NCBI GenBank assembly: GCA_030830245.1
Contig: JAURNJ010000286.1
Span: 1-9,227 of the forward strand
Source of the DNA: Novosphingobium sp.
Lineage (GTDB): Bacteria; Pseudomonadota; Alphaproteobacteria; Sphingomonadales; Sphingomonadaceae
Reading direction: 5' to 3'
DNA length: 9,227 nt
The notes below the pieces were generated by a model, which did no database searches, had not been told where the DNA came from, and saw nothing but the letters and a program-made list of their open reading frames with translations. Shown piece after piece: positions 1 through 6,894 of the stretch; within the stretch, counting starts at the first letter, position 1; every line of letters starts with the position of its first letter. The translations under genes were made by a program, and so were the position numbers.

Positions 1-1316
1 CCGGTCGCAGCAAAGCGCGCATGTTCACGCGCGACAAGGTTTCGACCTGGTCGCGCCCTCAGTACCATGGCGCTCACCTCGCCTTGTGGATCGTGATTCC
101 CGGCTTGCTGGGATGGCTGGTGTGGAGCGCGATCGCCCCTGGTCTGGTCGATGCGGCGCTGATGACAATGCCGATCGCGCAGCAGCTTCCAGTCGCCGAA
201 TTCGAGCGCGCCTCCGTTCTGGCGGAAGCCCATGCACTTGCCGCCAATCCGGATGCGGGATCTTTCTACCCGCTGGCGAAGGAACTTGCCGGGCCTGTCA
301 GCGAGCTCAGCACACGCTACGACATGATCGGCGCGATTCTCGTGGCAGTGCTTGCCTTTGCCGGTGGCGCCTGGGGCTTTTCGCGGCTGCGCGCGGACTA
401 TCCGGCGCGAACCCAGGTAGAACGCGCGATCATGTTGCTCCTGCTGCTGGCTTCGCTGGTAGCGATCCTGACGACCTTCGGTATTGTCGCTTCGCTGGTT
501 TACGAGACCGGCCTGTTCTTCAGCAAGGTTTCCCCGGTCGATTTCCTTACCGGAACGCACTGGAGCCCCGGCGCTGCGGTGGGTGACGACATCGGGGACA
601 GCTTCGGAGCGATCCCGTTGTTCTGGGGCACGCTCTATATCGGCGCCGTCATCGCAATGATCGTGGCGATTCCGCTGGGTCTGATGAGCGCGATATACCT
701 CACGCAATATGCATCAGCTCGGGCGAGGCGCTGGATCAAGCCGATTCTGGAGATTCTCGCCGGCGTGCCGACGGTGGTTTATGGCTATTTCGCCGCCCTC
801 ACGGTCGCTCCGTTCGTTCGCGACGTTGCCGCTGCGCTGGGCCGCGACAATCCCTCGACCGAAAGCGCGCTCGCGGCAGGCCTTGTCATGGGCGTGATGA
901 TAATACCCTTCGTCTCCTCGATGGCCGACGATTCGATTGCCGCCGTGCCCAGCGCCATGGCCGACGGATCGCTGGCGATGGGTGCGACCAAATCCGAAAC
1001 GATCAAGCGCGTGCTGATTCCCGCCGCGCTTCCCGGCATTGTCGCGGGCGTGATGCTGGCGGTAAGCCGCGCCATCGGCGAGACCATGATCGTCGTCATG
1101 GCCGCGGGCGCGGCGGCAAACCTGTCGCTCGATCCGCTCGAGAGCATGACCACCGTCACCTTCCAGATCGTGCAACTGCTCACCGGGGACCAGGAATTCG
1201 ACAGCCCCAAGACCCTGTCAGCCTTCGCCCTCGGCCTGGTCCTGTTCATTGTTACGCTGGTGCTCAACATCGTCGCACTGCGCGTGGTCAAGCGATTTCG
1301 GGAAGCCTATGACTGA
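1..1316 (+). CDS. pstC: Phosphate ABC transporter permease PstC, 5' end cut by window
   Basis: Inner-membrane permease subunit of the high-affinity phosphate importer PstSCAB, pairing with PstA. Numbering from the ATG at 21, hydrophobic segments lie near residues 22-43, 102-123 and 137-165. A binding-protein-dependent permease domain fills the C-terminal half, and its EAA loop, which docks on PstB, is near residues 315-342 (SLAMGATKSE ... LPGI). The frame is open to the window edge, reading GRSKAR before the ATG. In long-form alphaproteobacterial PstC proteins a first membrane helix ends in a similar GRxxA stretch before the conserved SRPxYHG/ALW region, and the ATG at 21 has no Shine-Dalgarno. 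I therefore infer that the true start lies upstream and the gene is truncated here. The extended N-terminal region (the DUF3708 type, as I recall) distinguishes it from the roughly 320-residue E. coli PstC. The stop overlaps the pstA start by 8 nt. Confidence 0.93.
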   Translation, partial: GRSKARMFTRDKVSTWSRPQYHGAHLALWIVIPGLLGWLVWSAIAPGLVDAALMTMPIAQQLPVAEFERASVLAEAHALAANPDAGSFYPLAKELAGPVSELSTRYDMIGAILVAVLAFAGGAWGFSRLRADYPARTQVERAIMLLLLLASLVAILTTFGIVASLVYETGLFFSKVSPVDFLTGTHWSPGAAVGDDIGDSFGAIPLFWGTLYIGAVIAMIVAIPLGLMSAIYLTQYASARARRWIKPILEILAGVPTVVYGYFAALTVAPFVRDVAAALGRDNPSTESALAAGLVMGVMIIPFVSSMADDSIAAVPSAMADGSLAMGATKSETIKRVLIPAALPGIVAGVMLAVSRAIGETMIVVMAAGAAANLSLDPLESMTTVTFQIVQLLTGDQEFDSPKTLSAFALGLVLFIVTLVLNIVALRVVKRFREAYD

Positions 1317-2193
1317 TCCCGCACTCCTCGCCCGCATGGAAAAGCGTCTGGCGCAGCGTCATGCCGCCGAACGCCGGTTTCGCCTGGCCGGGCTGGCCGC
1401 AATCGTGCTGTCGTTGGCTTTCCTTGCCCTGCTGCTGGTCATCATGCTCAAGAACGGGCTGACCGGAATAGACTGGCAGTTTCTCACCTCGTCCGATTCG
1501 ACCGAGCCTGCCAATGCCGGGGTCTGGGGCGCGCTCAAGGGATCGTTGTGGACGATGCTGGTCACGCTGGCGCTGTCGTTTCCGCTGGGCGTCCTGGCGG
1601 CGATCTTCCTTGAGGAATTCGCCCCGCGCAATCGCTGGGTGGAGATCGTCGAGGTTTCGATCAACAACCTTGCCGCCGTGCCCTCGATCATCTTCGGCCT
1701 GCTGGGCCTCGCGGTGTTCATCAACACGCTCAACATGCCGCGCAGCTCTCCGCTGGTCGGCGGCCTCACCCTCGCACTCATGACCATGCCGGTGATCGTA
1801 ATCGCCTCGCGCAACGCAATAAAAGCGGTTCCCCCCTCGATCCGCGACGCGGCGCTCGCCATCGGCGCCAGCCCGGTGCAGGCCGTGTTCCAGCATATCG
1901 TGCCCTTGGCGATGCCCGGCATCATGACCGGCACGATCATCGGCATGGCGCGCGCGCTTGGTGAGACCGCGCCGCTGCTGATGATCGGGATGCGCGCCTT
2001 CGTTGCCACCCCTCCCGAAGGTATCACCGACCCATCCAGCGTGCTGCCCATGCAAATCTTCCTGTGGTCGGACGAAATCGACCTTGGCTTTGTCCAGAAA
2101 ACATCGGCAGCAATCATCGTGCTGCTCGTGTTCCTGCTGGCGATGAACGGGCTCGCCATCTATCTGCGCAACAGGTTCGAGGTGAAGTGGTAA
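1309..2193 (+). CDS. pstA: Phosphate ABC transporter permease PstA
   Basis: Second inner-membrane permease of the PstSCAB phosphate importer, 294 residues and close to the usual family length. A short charged cytoplasmic N-terminus is followed by a first membrane helix at about residues 26-47. A periplasmic stretch and further helices follow, and the EAA loop at about residues 181-204 ([11 protein letters not shown] ... PLAMPGI) contacts PstB. The reading frame is open further upstream, to 1249, but those extra residues lie inside pstC and do not look like PstA. The ATG at 1309 gives the expected [13 protein letters not shown] start and overlaps the pstC stop (ATGACTGA), which points to translational coupling. 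A weak GGGAAG lies only 3 nt before this start. pstB begins 4 nt after the stop. Confidence 0.95.
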   Translation: MTDPALLARMEKRLAQRHAAERRFRLAGLAAIVLSLAFLALLLVIMLKNGLTGIDWQFLTSSDSTEPANAGVWGALKGSLWTMLVTLALSFPLGVLAAIFLEEFAPRNRWVEIVEVSINNLAAVPSIIFGLLGLAVFINTLNMPRSSPLVGGLTLALMTMPVIVIASRNAIKAVPPSIRDAALAIGASPVQAVFQHIVPLAMPGIMTGTIIGMARALGETAPLLMIGMRAFVATPPEGITDPSSVLPMQIFLWSDEIDLGFVQKTSAAIIVLLVFLLAMNGLAIYLRNRFEVKW

Positions 2194-2197
2194 AGCA

Positions 2198-2962
2198 ATG
2201 GCAGGCCAGACCAAACTGACGGCGCGCAATGTCGATGTCCATTATGGTCCCAAGAAGGCCATCGACGACGTTTCGATCGATATCGATGCGGGGCTGGTCA
2301 CTGCCTTTATCGGCCCGTCGGGCTGCGGCAAGTCGACGTTCCTGCGCTGCTTCAACCGGATGAACGACACGATTGCGGCTGCAAAGGTTTCCGGCACGAT
2401 CGAACTCGACGGGCAGGATATCTATGCCGGACGGATGGATGTGGTGCAGCTGCGCGCCCGCGTCGGCATGGTATTCCAGAAGCCCAACCCCTTTCCCAAG
2501 TCGATCTTCGAGAACATCGCCTATGGCCCGCGCATCCACGGCCTCGCCGAAGGCAAGGCCGAGCTGGAGGAGATCGTCGAAAAGTCGCTGGTGCGCGCGG
2601 GCCTGTGGGAGGAAGTCAAGGACAGGCTGACCGATGCCGGAACCGCGCTGTCCGGCGGACAGCAGCAGCGCCTGTGCATTGCTCGCGCGATTGCCGTCAG
2701 CCCGGAAGTGATCCTGATGGACGAACCGTGCTCCGCGCTCGACCCAATCGCCACCGCACGCATCGAGGAGTTGATCGACGAGCTGCGCGAGAACTACGCC
2801 ATCGTCATTGTGACCCACTCGATGCAGCAGGCCGCGCGCGTTTCGCAGCGCACCGCCTTCTTCCATCTCGGCTCGATGGTCGAATACGGCGAGACCGACG
2901 AGATATTCACCAATCCCCGCGAGAAGCGGACGCAGGATTACATCACCGGCCGCTACGGCTGA
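2198..2962 (+). CDS. pstB: Phosphate import ATP-binding protein PstB
   Basis: Cytoplasmic ATPase that powers phosphate import through PstC/PstA, 254 residues against 257 in E. coli. All ABC motifs are intact: Walker [10 protein letters not shown] at 39-47, Q-loop glutamine Q94 in VFQKPNPFP, signature LSGGQQQR at 151-158, Walker B ILMDEP at 172-177, D-loop SALD at 179-182 and H-loop H207. The [19 protein letters not shown] stretch and the EPCSALDP wording are characteristic of PstB rather than of other ABC ATPases. It starts 4 nt after the pstA stop, with an AGGTGAAG purine stretch inside the end of pstA serving as a likely ribosome site. phoU follows after 14 nt. Confidence 0.97.
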   Translation: MAGQTKLTARNVDVHYGPKKAIDDVSIDIDAGLVTAFIGPSGCGKSTFLRCFNRMNDTIAAAKVSGTIELDGQDIYAGRMDVVQLRARVGMVFQKPNPFPKSIFENIAYGPRIHGLAEGKAELEEIVEKSLVRAGLWEEVKDRLTDAGTALSGGQQQRLCIARAIAVSPEVILMDEPCSALDPIATARIEELIDELRENYAIVIVTHSMQQAARVSQRTAFFHLGSMVEYGETDEIFTNPREKRTQDYITGRYG

Positions 2963-2976
2963 CGGGAGAGGCATTC

Positions 2977-3675
2977 ATGGTCGAACATACCGTCAAGTCC
3001 TTCGAGAACGAGATCAGCCAGCTCCGTGGCCTGATCGCCGAGATGGGCGGATTGGCCGAAGTGGCGATCCGCGACGCGATCGATGCGCTGGTCCAGCGCG
3101 ACGAGGACAAGGCGCGCATCACCGTGACCAACGATGCCCGGATCGATGCGCTCGAAGCCGAGGTTGACCGGCTGGTGGTGCGGATCATCGCCTTGCGTGC
3201 GCCGATGGCAGACGATCTGCGCGAAGTGATCGCGGCGCTGAAGATTTCGGGCGTGATCGAACGCATCGGCGACTATGCCAAGAACATCGCCAAGCGCGTC
3301 ACTTCTATCGAGCGCAAGGGCCAGATCGAACCGCTTACGCTGATCCCTGCCATGGCCGAGATTGTGCAGGGCATGGTGCGTGACGTGCTCAATGCCTATG
3401 GCGCACGAGACGCCCAGCTTGCTGTCGAGGTGATCCGCCGCGACGACAAGGTCGACAATTTCTACGATTCGATCTTTCGCAACCTCGTCAGCCACATGAT
3501 GGAAAATCCCGCTACGATCAGCGATGCGGCACAGCTGCTGTTTGTGGCCCGCAACCTCGAGCGCGTGGGCGACCATTCCACCAATGTCGCTGAAATGGTC
3601 TATTTCGCCGCGACCGGGGAATACTGCACCGAGCGTGACAAGGGCGATGCGACTTTTGCCGGGAAAGAGCGATGA
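2977..3675 (+). CDS. phoU: Phosphate signalling regulator PhoU
   Basis: Cytoplasmic PhoU, 232 residues (E. coli 241). It relays the state of the Pst transporter to the PhoR/PhoB two-component system and restrains the Pho regulon when phosphate is plentiful. The two tandem three-helix repeats each carry the family's metal-cluster signature: ERIGDYAKN at 95-103 and ERVGDHSTN at 195-203. The N-terminus (SFENEISQLRGLIAEMGGLAE) is also typical. The frame is open upstream through pstB, but the ATG at 2977 is preceded by a strong GGGAGAGG Shine-Dalgarno at about 7 nt and gives the expected PhoU start. Its TGA overlaps the phoB ATG (ATGA), so the two are translationally coupled. Confidence 0.96.
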   Translation: MVEHTVKSFENEISQLRGLIAEMGGLAEVAIRDAIDALVQRDEDKARITVTNDARIDALEAEVDRLVVRIIALRAPMADDLREVIAALKISGVIERIGDYAKNIAKRVTSIERKGQIEPLTLIPAMAEIVQGMVRDVLNAYGARDAQLAVEVIRRDDKVDNFYDSIFRNLVSHMMENPATISDAAQLLFVARNLERVGDHSTNVAEMVYFAATGEYCTERDKGDATFAGKER

Positions 3676-4358
3676 ACCCCTCCATTCTCGTCGTCGAGGA
3701 CGATCGCGCGCTGTGCGACCTGCTGACCTGGAACCTCTCCGCCGAAGGCTATGAGGTGCGCAGCACCGGCGATGGCGAGGAAGCCTTGCTGATGGTGCGC
3801 GAGCAGCTGCCCGACGCCATCATCCTTGACTGGATGATCGAGCAGGTTCCCGGAATCGAGGTTTGCCGCCAACTGCGCAAGGATCGCGAGACTGCCGGCA
3901 TACCCATTGTCATGCTCACCGCGCGCGGCGAGGAGGAAGACCGCATTCGCGGCCTGAAGACCGGCGCCGACGATTATGTGACCAAGCCCTTCAGCCCGCG
4001 CGAGTTGATGGCGCGGGTCGAGGCGCTGCTGCGTCGCTCGCGTCCCTCGCTGACGGGCAGTTCGCTGAGCTTTGCCGACATCGAACTCGATCCGGCCTCG
4101 CACCGCGTCCGCCGCAACGGGGAGCCGCTGCATCTTGGGCCAACCGAATTCCGCCTGCTGCGCTATTTCATGGAACGGGCCGGCCGGGTGCTTTCACGCC
4201 AGCAGATCCTGGACGGGGTCTGGGGCATGGAATCCGACATCGACGAACGCACTGTCGATGTTCACATCCGCCGCCTGCGCAAGGCGATCAACCGGCCCGG
4301 CGACGTAGATCCGATCCGCACCGTGCGCGCTGCTGGTTACTCGATAGACGCTGGCTGA
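3672..4358 (+). CDS. phoB: Phosphate regulon response regulator PhoB
   Basis: OmpR/PhoB-family DNA-binding response regulator, 228 residues (E. coli PhoB 229). It binds Pho boxes after phosphorylation and activates phosphate-scavenging genes, normally including the pst operon. The receiver domain (about 1-122) has the acidic pair D10/D11, phosphoacceptor D53 in LDWMI, T83 and K105 in TKPF. The winged-helix domain (about 130-226) has LGPTEFRLLRYF and DERTVDVHIRRLRKAI. The numbering of the key residues matches E. coli PhoB, and the position directly after phoU supports PhoB over other OmpR relatives. The start overlaps the phoU stop by 4 nt, with GGGAAAGAG just upstream. No phoR follows, so the partner kinase is encoded outside the window. 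Confidence 0.95.
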   Translation: MNPSILVVEDDRALCDLLTWNLSAEGYEVRSTGDGEEALLMVREQLPDAIILDWMIEQVPGIEVCRQLRKDRETAGIPIVMLTARGEEEDRIRGLKTGADDYVTKPFSPRELMARVEALLRRSRPSLTGSSLSFADIELDPASHRVRRNGEPLHLGPTEFRLLRYFMERAGRVLSRQQILDGVWGMESDIDERTVDVHIRRLRKAINRPGDVDPIRTVRAAGYSIDAG

Positions 4359-4361
4359 GCG

Positions 4362-4375
4362 TCCCGCACGCGGGG
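4362..4375. terminator. Possible weak stem between convergent genes
   Basis: The 20-nt gap between phoB and the convergent quinohemoprotein gene contains TCCCGCACGCGGGG. It can form a 4-5 bp GC stem (CCCG/CGGG) with a very small loop. There is no clear T-run on either side, so it is at best a weak bidirectional terminator and may have no function. It is the only candidate stop for the pst-pho transcript within this gap. Confidence 0.25.
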
Positions 4376-4378
4376 AAC

Positions 4379-6265
4379 CTATTCCTTTCCGAACACTAAT
4401 AGCACGTTGCCCGGCATCTTCATCGCGTGGCCATAGCCCGATGCGACGATGATCTGTCCGCCATCGACGATCGGCGCGGCACCGCCGCTCATCGATCCTC
4501 CTTTGGCGGCAACCCCGTTCACCGTTTCGAATGAGCGCAACAAGTCCATGTCGAGCAGCACTTCGCCGGTTTCCGCCGCATAGGCGCGCAGTCGCCCGTC
4601 GTCACTGCCCGCGATCACGAAGTCCGGCGTTGAGGTGATCGCGGCGCTGATGCCCGGATAACAATCCTTGAGTTCAGGTTTGCAGGTGTTTTCCATCGGC
4701 TTGGTCCACAGCAGTTCGCCGGTGTCGATGGAAATGGCGTTCATCCCCGGCATGGCGGGGTGGGTCTTGTCGGCAATCTCGCCAAAGTCGCTGACCGGGG
4801 CGAACAGCCTGCCGTTCTGCGCGGCAATGCCGAACAGGATGCCACCGGCAAGGCCGCCGCGACCGACGCGCCGCTGCCATACCTGCTCGCCAGTATCGGC
4901 ATCGAAGGCATAGGCGATGCCGGCCTTCTGCCCGGCGAGCACGAGATCGCGGCCCTTGGCATTCCGCGCCAGGGTTACGCCTGCGCCGAAATCGAAATCC
5001 GGCCCGGCATCCTCAGGGCAAGTGACCGCGCCGACGTAGCAACCCACGTTCCAGGCATCGCCCTCGATCGCCTGATGCGCCCACTTGATCTTGCCGGTCG
5101 CCATGTCGAGCGCGATGATCGCATCGCTCAATTCTGTCGCGGGCTGCGAATAGTTGTCGCCGGTCGCGAAGTAGATCAGGCCACGCTTCGCATCGATGGC
5201 GGGGGTGTTCCAAACGGCAACGCCCGAAGGCCCGTATTCGATGTGCCCGGCTTCCTCCTGCCTGCGTTGCGGCTCGCCGACCATCCAGGTCCGCCACTTT
5301 TCCTTGCCGGTTTTCGCATCGAGCGCGAGCACCGAACCGCGAAAGGTGCAGCACTGGTAGGCCGGATCGGCGGCAGAATTCTCCTCCAGCGACGAGACTG
5401 CGACAAACAGCGTGCCGTCATGCAGCGAAGGCGTCGCCGTTATAAGGGCGGCGCTGTGATTGTCCGCGCGCACGGACCAGACAAGCTCGCCCGAAAAGGC
5501 GCGCACCGCATAGACGTTGCCGGCAAGATCGCCGAAGAAGGCGAGCGGATCGGCCTTGGCATCTCCGGCTTTCCATGGCTCGATCACCACGCCGGTGCGC
5601 ACTTCCGCGCGCGCCTGATAGCGCCAGCGCTCGCAGCCGGTTTCCCTGTCGAGCGCGATCACGTCGCCATTATGGCTGCCAGTAAAGATGGCGCCGCCCG
5701 CCAGCGAGGGTTGCGAGCGGGCGCGATTGGAATCGGCAAAGCCAAATGCCCATTTGAGCTTGAGCTTGCCAAGGTCAGCGCGGGTGATGCCTGCTGCCTT
5801 GACGGAAACGGAATGGGTGTTGGCCGGATCGAAGCCCCAGCCGCTTTGGCTCGGCACCGCCCGGCGATCGAACCCGGCGCGCCGGGCATCGCAGGTGAAT
5901 GGCCGCGCATTTGCCCCTTCGGCGGTGAGCTTGCGCATGGCGAGGTATTCGGAGACCGCGACCCGCTCGTTCTCGCTCAGGCCCGCCGCCATCGGTTTCA
6001 TCACGCCGTCGGTAAGCGCGCGATAGATCGTCGCCGGCCGCATGTTGCGCAGGATCGTCGGCTGCGGCGCGCGGCCGGTAGAGCCTTCATGGCATCCGGC
6101 GCAGTTCGCCTTGAACACCCGCTGGCCGATCGCGAAATTCTCGCCGATCTGCGCGGGCGATCCGTTCACCGCCTCCTGCAGCGAATCGGCGCGGAGCGGT
6201 GACGACGCGAAGACCAGCAAGACTGCTGCTGCGGCAAGGCCCGTCAGACGCTTGAACAAATCCAT
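4379..6265 (-). CDS. PQQ-dependent quinohemoprotein dehydrogenase with N-terminal cytochrome c (PVA-dehydrogenase-like)
   Basis: Predicted periplasmic PQQ- and heme-c-containing alcohol dehydrogenase, 628 residues. A signal peptide spans about 1-26 (KR, hydrophobic core, PLRA). A cytochrome c domain follows at about 40-115 with heme motif CAGCH at 55-59 and axial Met candidates M89/M92. The rest is a beta-propeller with repeated AxDxxTGxxxW blades (for example 204-214, 253-263, 314-324, 385-395). By motif comparison with methanol dehydrogenase, E294/E295 (VSSLEE), W352 (VWNTP), N371 (TGDN) and D403 (GDAWN) fit the calcium, PQQ-stacking and catalytic-base positions. A vicinal Cys pair sits at 305-306. 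The order heme domain first, propeller second, and the YxCCTFRGS stretch match polyvinyl alcohol dehydrogenase (cytochrome) of sphingomonads, whereas other quinohemoprotein alcohol dehydrogenases carry the heme domain C-terminally. The actual substrate cannot be told from sequence. GGGAGG precedes the ATG, but no promoter was recognised in the 85 nt upstream. Confidence 0.88.
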   Translation of the reverse strand: MDLFKRLTGLAAAAVLLVFASSPLRADSLQEAVNGSPAQIGENFAIGQRVFKANCAGCHEGSTGRAPQPTILRNMRPATIYRALTDGVMKPMAAGLSENERVAVSEYLAMRKLTAEGANARPFTCDARRAGFDRRAVPSQSGWGFDPANTHSVSVKAAGITRADLGKLKLKWAFGFADSNRARSQPSLAGGAIFTGSHNGDVIALDRETGCERWRYQARAEVRTGVVIEPWKAGDAKADPLAFFGDLAGNVYAVRAFSGELVWSVRADNHSAALITATPSLHDGTLFVAVSSLEENSAADPAYQCCTFRGSVLALDAKTGKEKWRTWMVGEPQRRQEEAGHIEYGPSGVAVWNTPAIDAKRGLIYFATGDNYSQPATELSDAIIALDMATGKIKWAHQAIEGDAWNVGCYVGAVTCPEDAGPDFDFGAGVTLARNAKGRDLVLAGQKAGIAYAFDADTGEQVWQRRVGRGGLAGGILFGIAAQNGRLFAPVSDFGEIADKTHPAMPGMNAISIDTGELLWTKPMENTCKPELKDCYPGISAAITSTPDFVIAGSDDGRLRAYAAETGEVLLDMDLLRSFETVNGVAAKGGSMSGGAAPIVDGGQIIVASGYGHAMKMPGNVLLVFGKE

Positions 6266-6274
6266 TGGCTTGCC

Positions 6275-6299
6275 CCTCCCAAGGCGATGCTTCGGGAGG
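6275..6299 (-). promoter_or_regulatory. Leader hairpin containing the Shine-Dalgarno of the quinohemoprotein gene
   Basis: On the minus strand CCTCCC (6299-6294) pairs perfectly with GGGAGG (6280-6275), and AAG pairs with CTT inside, with one bulged G and a six-base CATCGC loop. The GGGAGG arm is the only good Shine-Dalgarno for the downstream ATG at 6265. If this folds in the mRNA, ribosome access would be reduced, which suggests translational control by structure. The pairing is read from the sequence; the regulatory role is inference. Confidence 0.4.
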
Positions 6300-6350
6300 A
6301 ATGACTAGCACGCTGGTGCGGTTTGCACAGCCGGAGCGGCCGATTGAAAT

Positions 6351-6794
6351 TCAACGCTTCGCGTGACTCCCTTGGGGCTCGCACGGTACAAGGTTCGCCT
6401 GATGCAATGCCCGCGCCACATCGAGAGCAGCGCCCACGCAATCGCCGAGCGCTTCGGAATCCACCAGCAGCGCCAGTGTGTCGCGGGCCGTGGTCGCACA
6501 ATCGCGGCCCAGAGCCACGAACATCGCGAGCAGGATGGCCTCGTCCTCGGTGATGTGGTTGCAACCCAGCGAGCAGAATCTGAGCTGACTGAGTGCATCG
6601 CGGTTGAGCGAGAGCATCAGCCGCAGGAAGGGCTGAATCCCTGCAATCATCCGCCACTTTGCAAAGGCGGGCGCGAGCGCAGGGCCAGGGCAGGTGCGGC
6701 GTTGCACCACCGCCACCCAGCTGCGCATCGACCAGACAAGGAACCGGCAGCCTTCGTCGAGGCTGGTGACGGGGCGATCGACGAATGCGTACAA
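6351..6794 (-). CDS. Cysteine-rich protein of unknown function, TTG start
   Basis: 147 residues; I do not recognise the family. It appears soluble and mainly helical, with no signal peptide or membrane segment. Seven cysteines (16, 35, 74, 78, 99, 119, 138) are a lot for this size. C74, C78 and H80 form a CxxxCxH cluster directly before an acidic helix start (ITEDEAILLAMF), and the C-terminal half (about 100-130) is alanine/leucine helical. The TTG at 6794 is chosen because GGAGAG lies 5 nt upstream. The frame is closed by a TAA at 6839-6837, and no ATG or GTG occurs between that stop and the TTG. Other frames on both strands here give arginine- and proline-rich translations typical of shadows. 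A predicted promoter and a Fur-box-like palindrome lie directly upstream, hinting at metal-responsive expression. The quinohemoprotein gene follows 85 nt downstream on the same strand and may share the transcript. Confidence 0.7.
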   Translation of the reverse strand: MYAFVDRPVTSLDEGCRFLVWSMRSWVAVVQRRTCPGPALAPAFAKWRMIAGIQPFLRLMLSLNRDALSQLRFCSLGCNHITEDEAILLAMFVALGRDCATTARDTLALLVDSEALGDCVGAALDVARALHQANLVPCEPQGSHAKR

Positions 6795-6796
6795 GG

Positions 6797-6847
6797 CGAC
6801 TCTCCAATGACTAGATGCGAATAGTTCGCAATAGCATTAGAGAGTCG
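6797..6847. repeat. 51-nt imperfect inverted repeat upstream of the Cys-rich gene
   Basis: Outer arms CGACTCTC (6797-6804) and GAGAGTCG (6840-6847) are perfect 8-bp complements. Inside them AATG (6806-6809) pairs with CATT (6835-6838), CTA with TAG, and TGCGAA (6816-6821) with TTCGCA (6825-6830) around a TAG centre. On the minus strand the outer arm next to the gene contains the GGAGAG ribosome site. It could be a DNA-level operator array or, if transcription starts far enough upstream, a hairpin hiding the ribosome site. Confidence 0.55.
6816..6830. promoter_or_regulatory. 15-bp palindrome resembling a Fur box (putative operator)
   Basis: TGCGAA-TAG-TTCGCA is a perfect 6-3-6 palindrome. Read on the minus strand as TGCGAAC-T-ATTCGCA it matches the 7-1-7 Fur pattern TGATAAT-N-ATTATCA at 9 of 14 positions. 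It also resembles the ATTGCGAACTATT core seen in many proteobacterial Fur sites. It lies just downstream of the predicted -10 element, covering the expected transcription start, a classic place for a repressor. The two half-sites also form an imperfect direct repeat (CTATTGCGAA/CTATTCGCAT on the minus strand). The palindrome is observed; assignment to Fur, rather than another dimeric repressor, is inference. Confidence 0.45.
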
Positions 6848-6861
6848 TCAATCGAGGTCAA
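6834..6861 (-). promoter_or_regulatory. Predicted sigma-70-type promoter of the Cys-rich gene
   Basis: On the minus strand TTGACC (6861-6856) is followed after 16 nt by TAATGC (6839-6834), a reasonable -35/-10 pair. Transcription would start near 6827, inside the Fur-like palindrome, leaving a leader of about 30 nt before the TTG start codon. Confidence 0.45.
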
Positions 6862-6894
6862 CCGGTTTTGCGGCCTCCGCTTGAGCTGCGGAAG

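Noticed and set aside
21..23. ATG as the true start of pstC
   Set aside because: No Shine-Dalgarno, and the frame continues upstream with GRSKAR, which fits the end of the first helix in long-form PstC. Treated as internal.
1288..2229. 313-codon open frame on the - strand opposite pstA
   Set aside because: Composition is extreme in His, Arg, Asp and Gln, and it is fully antisense to a well-conserved permease gene; a codon-bias artefact.
2114..2974. 286-codon open frame on the - strand opposite pstB
   Set aside because: Antisense to an intact PstB with every ABC motif, and no protein-like features of its own.
2605..2976. N-terminal extension of PhoU upstream of 2977
   Set aside because: The extra residues lie inside pstB and are Arg-rich. 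The ATG at 2977 has a strong GGGAGAGG site and starts the known PhoU sequence pattern.
4760..6202. 480-codon open frame on the + strand opposite the quinohemoprotein gene
   Set aside because: It lies wholly antisense to a gene with clear heme and PQQ motifs. Its translation is rich in Arg, Ala and Gly with no recognisable motif, as expected for a high-GC shadow frame.
6244..6807. 187-codon alternative frame on the - strand over the Cys-rich gene
   Set aside because: Arg/Pro/His-rich translation without structure. The frame at 6351-6794 has helical, hydrophobic protein-like composition and a well-spaced ribosome site.
6363..6824. 153-codon + strand frame across the Cys-rich gene
   Set aside because: It is antisense, has no convincing ribosome site, and runs through the promoter/palindrome region.
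6871..6893. Possible terminator stem after the cupin gene (TTCCGC ... GCGGAG on the - strand)
   Set aside because: Only a five-pair stem plus wobble with no T-run after it; too weak to list as a terminator.
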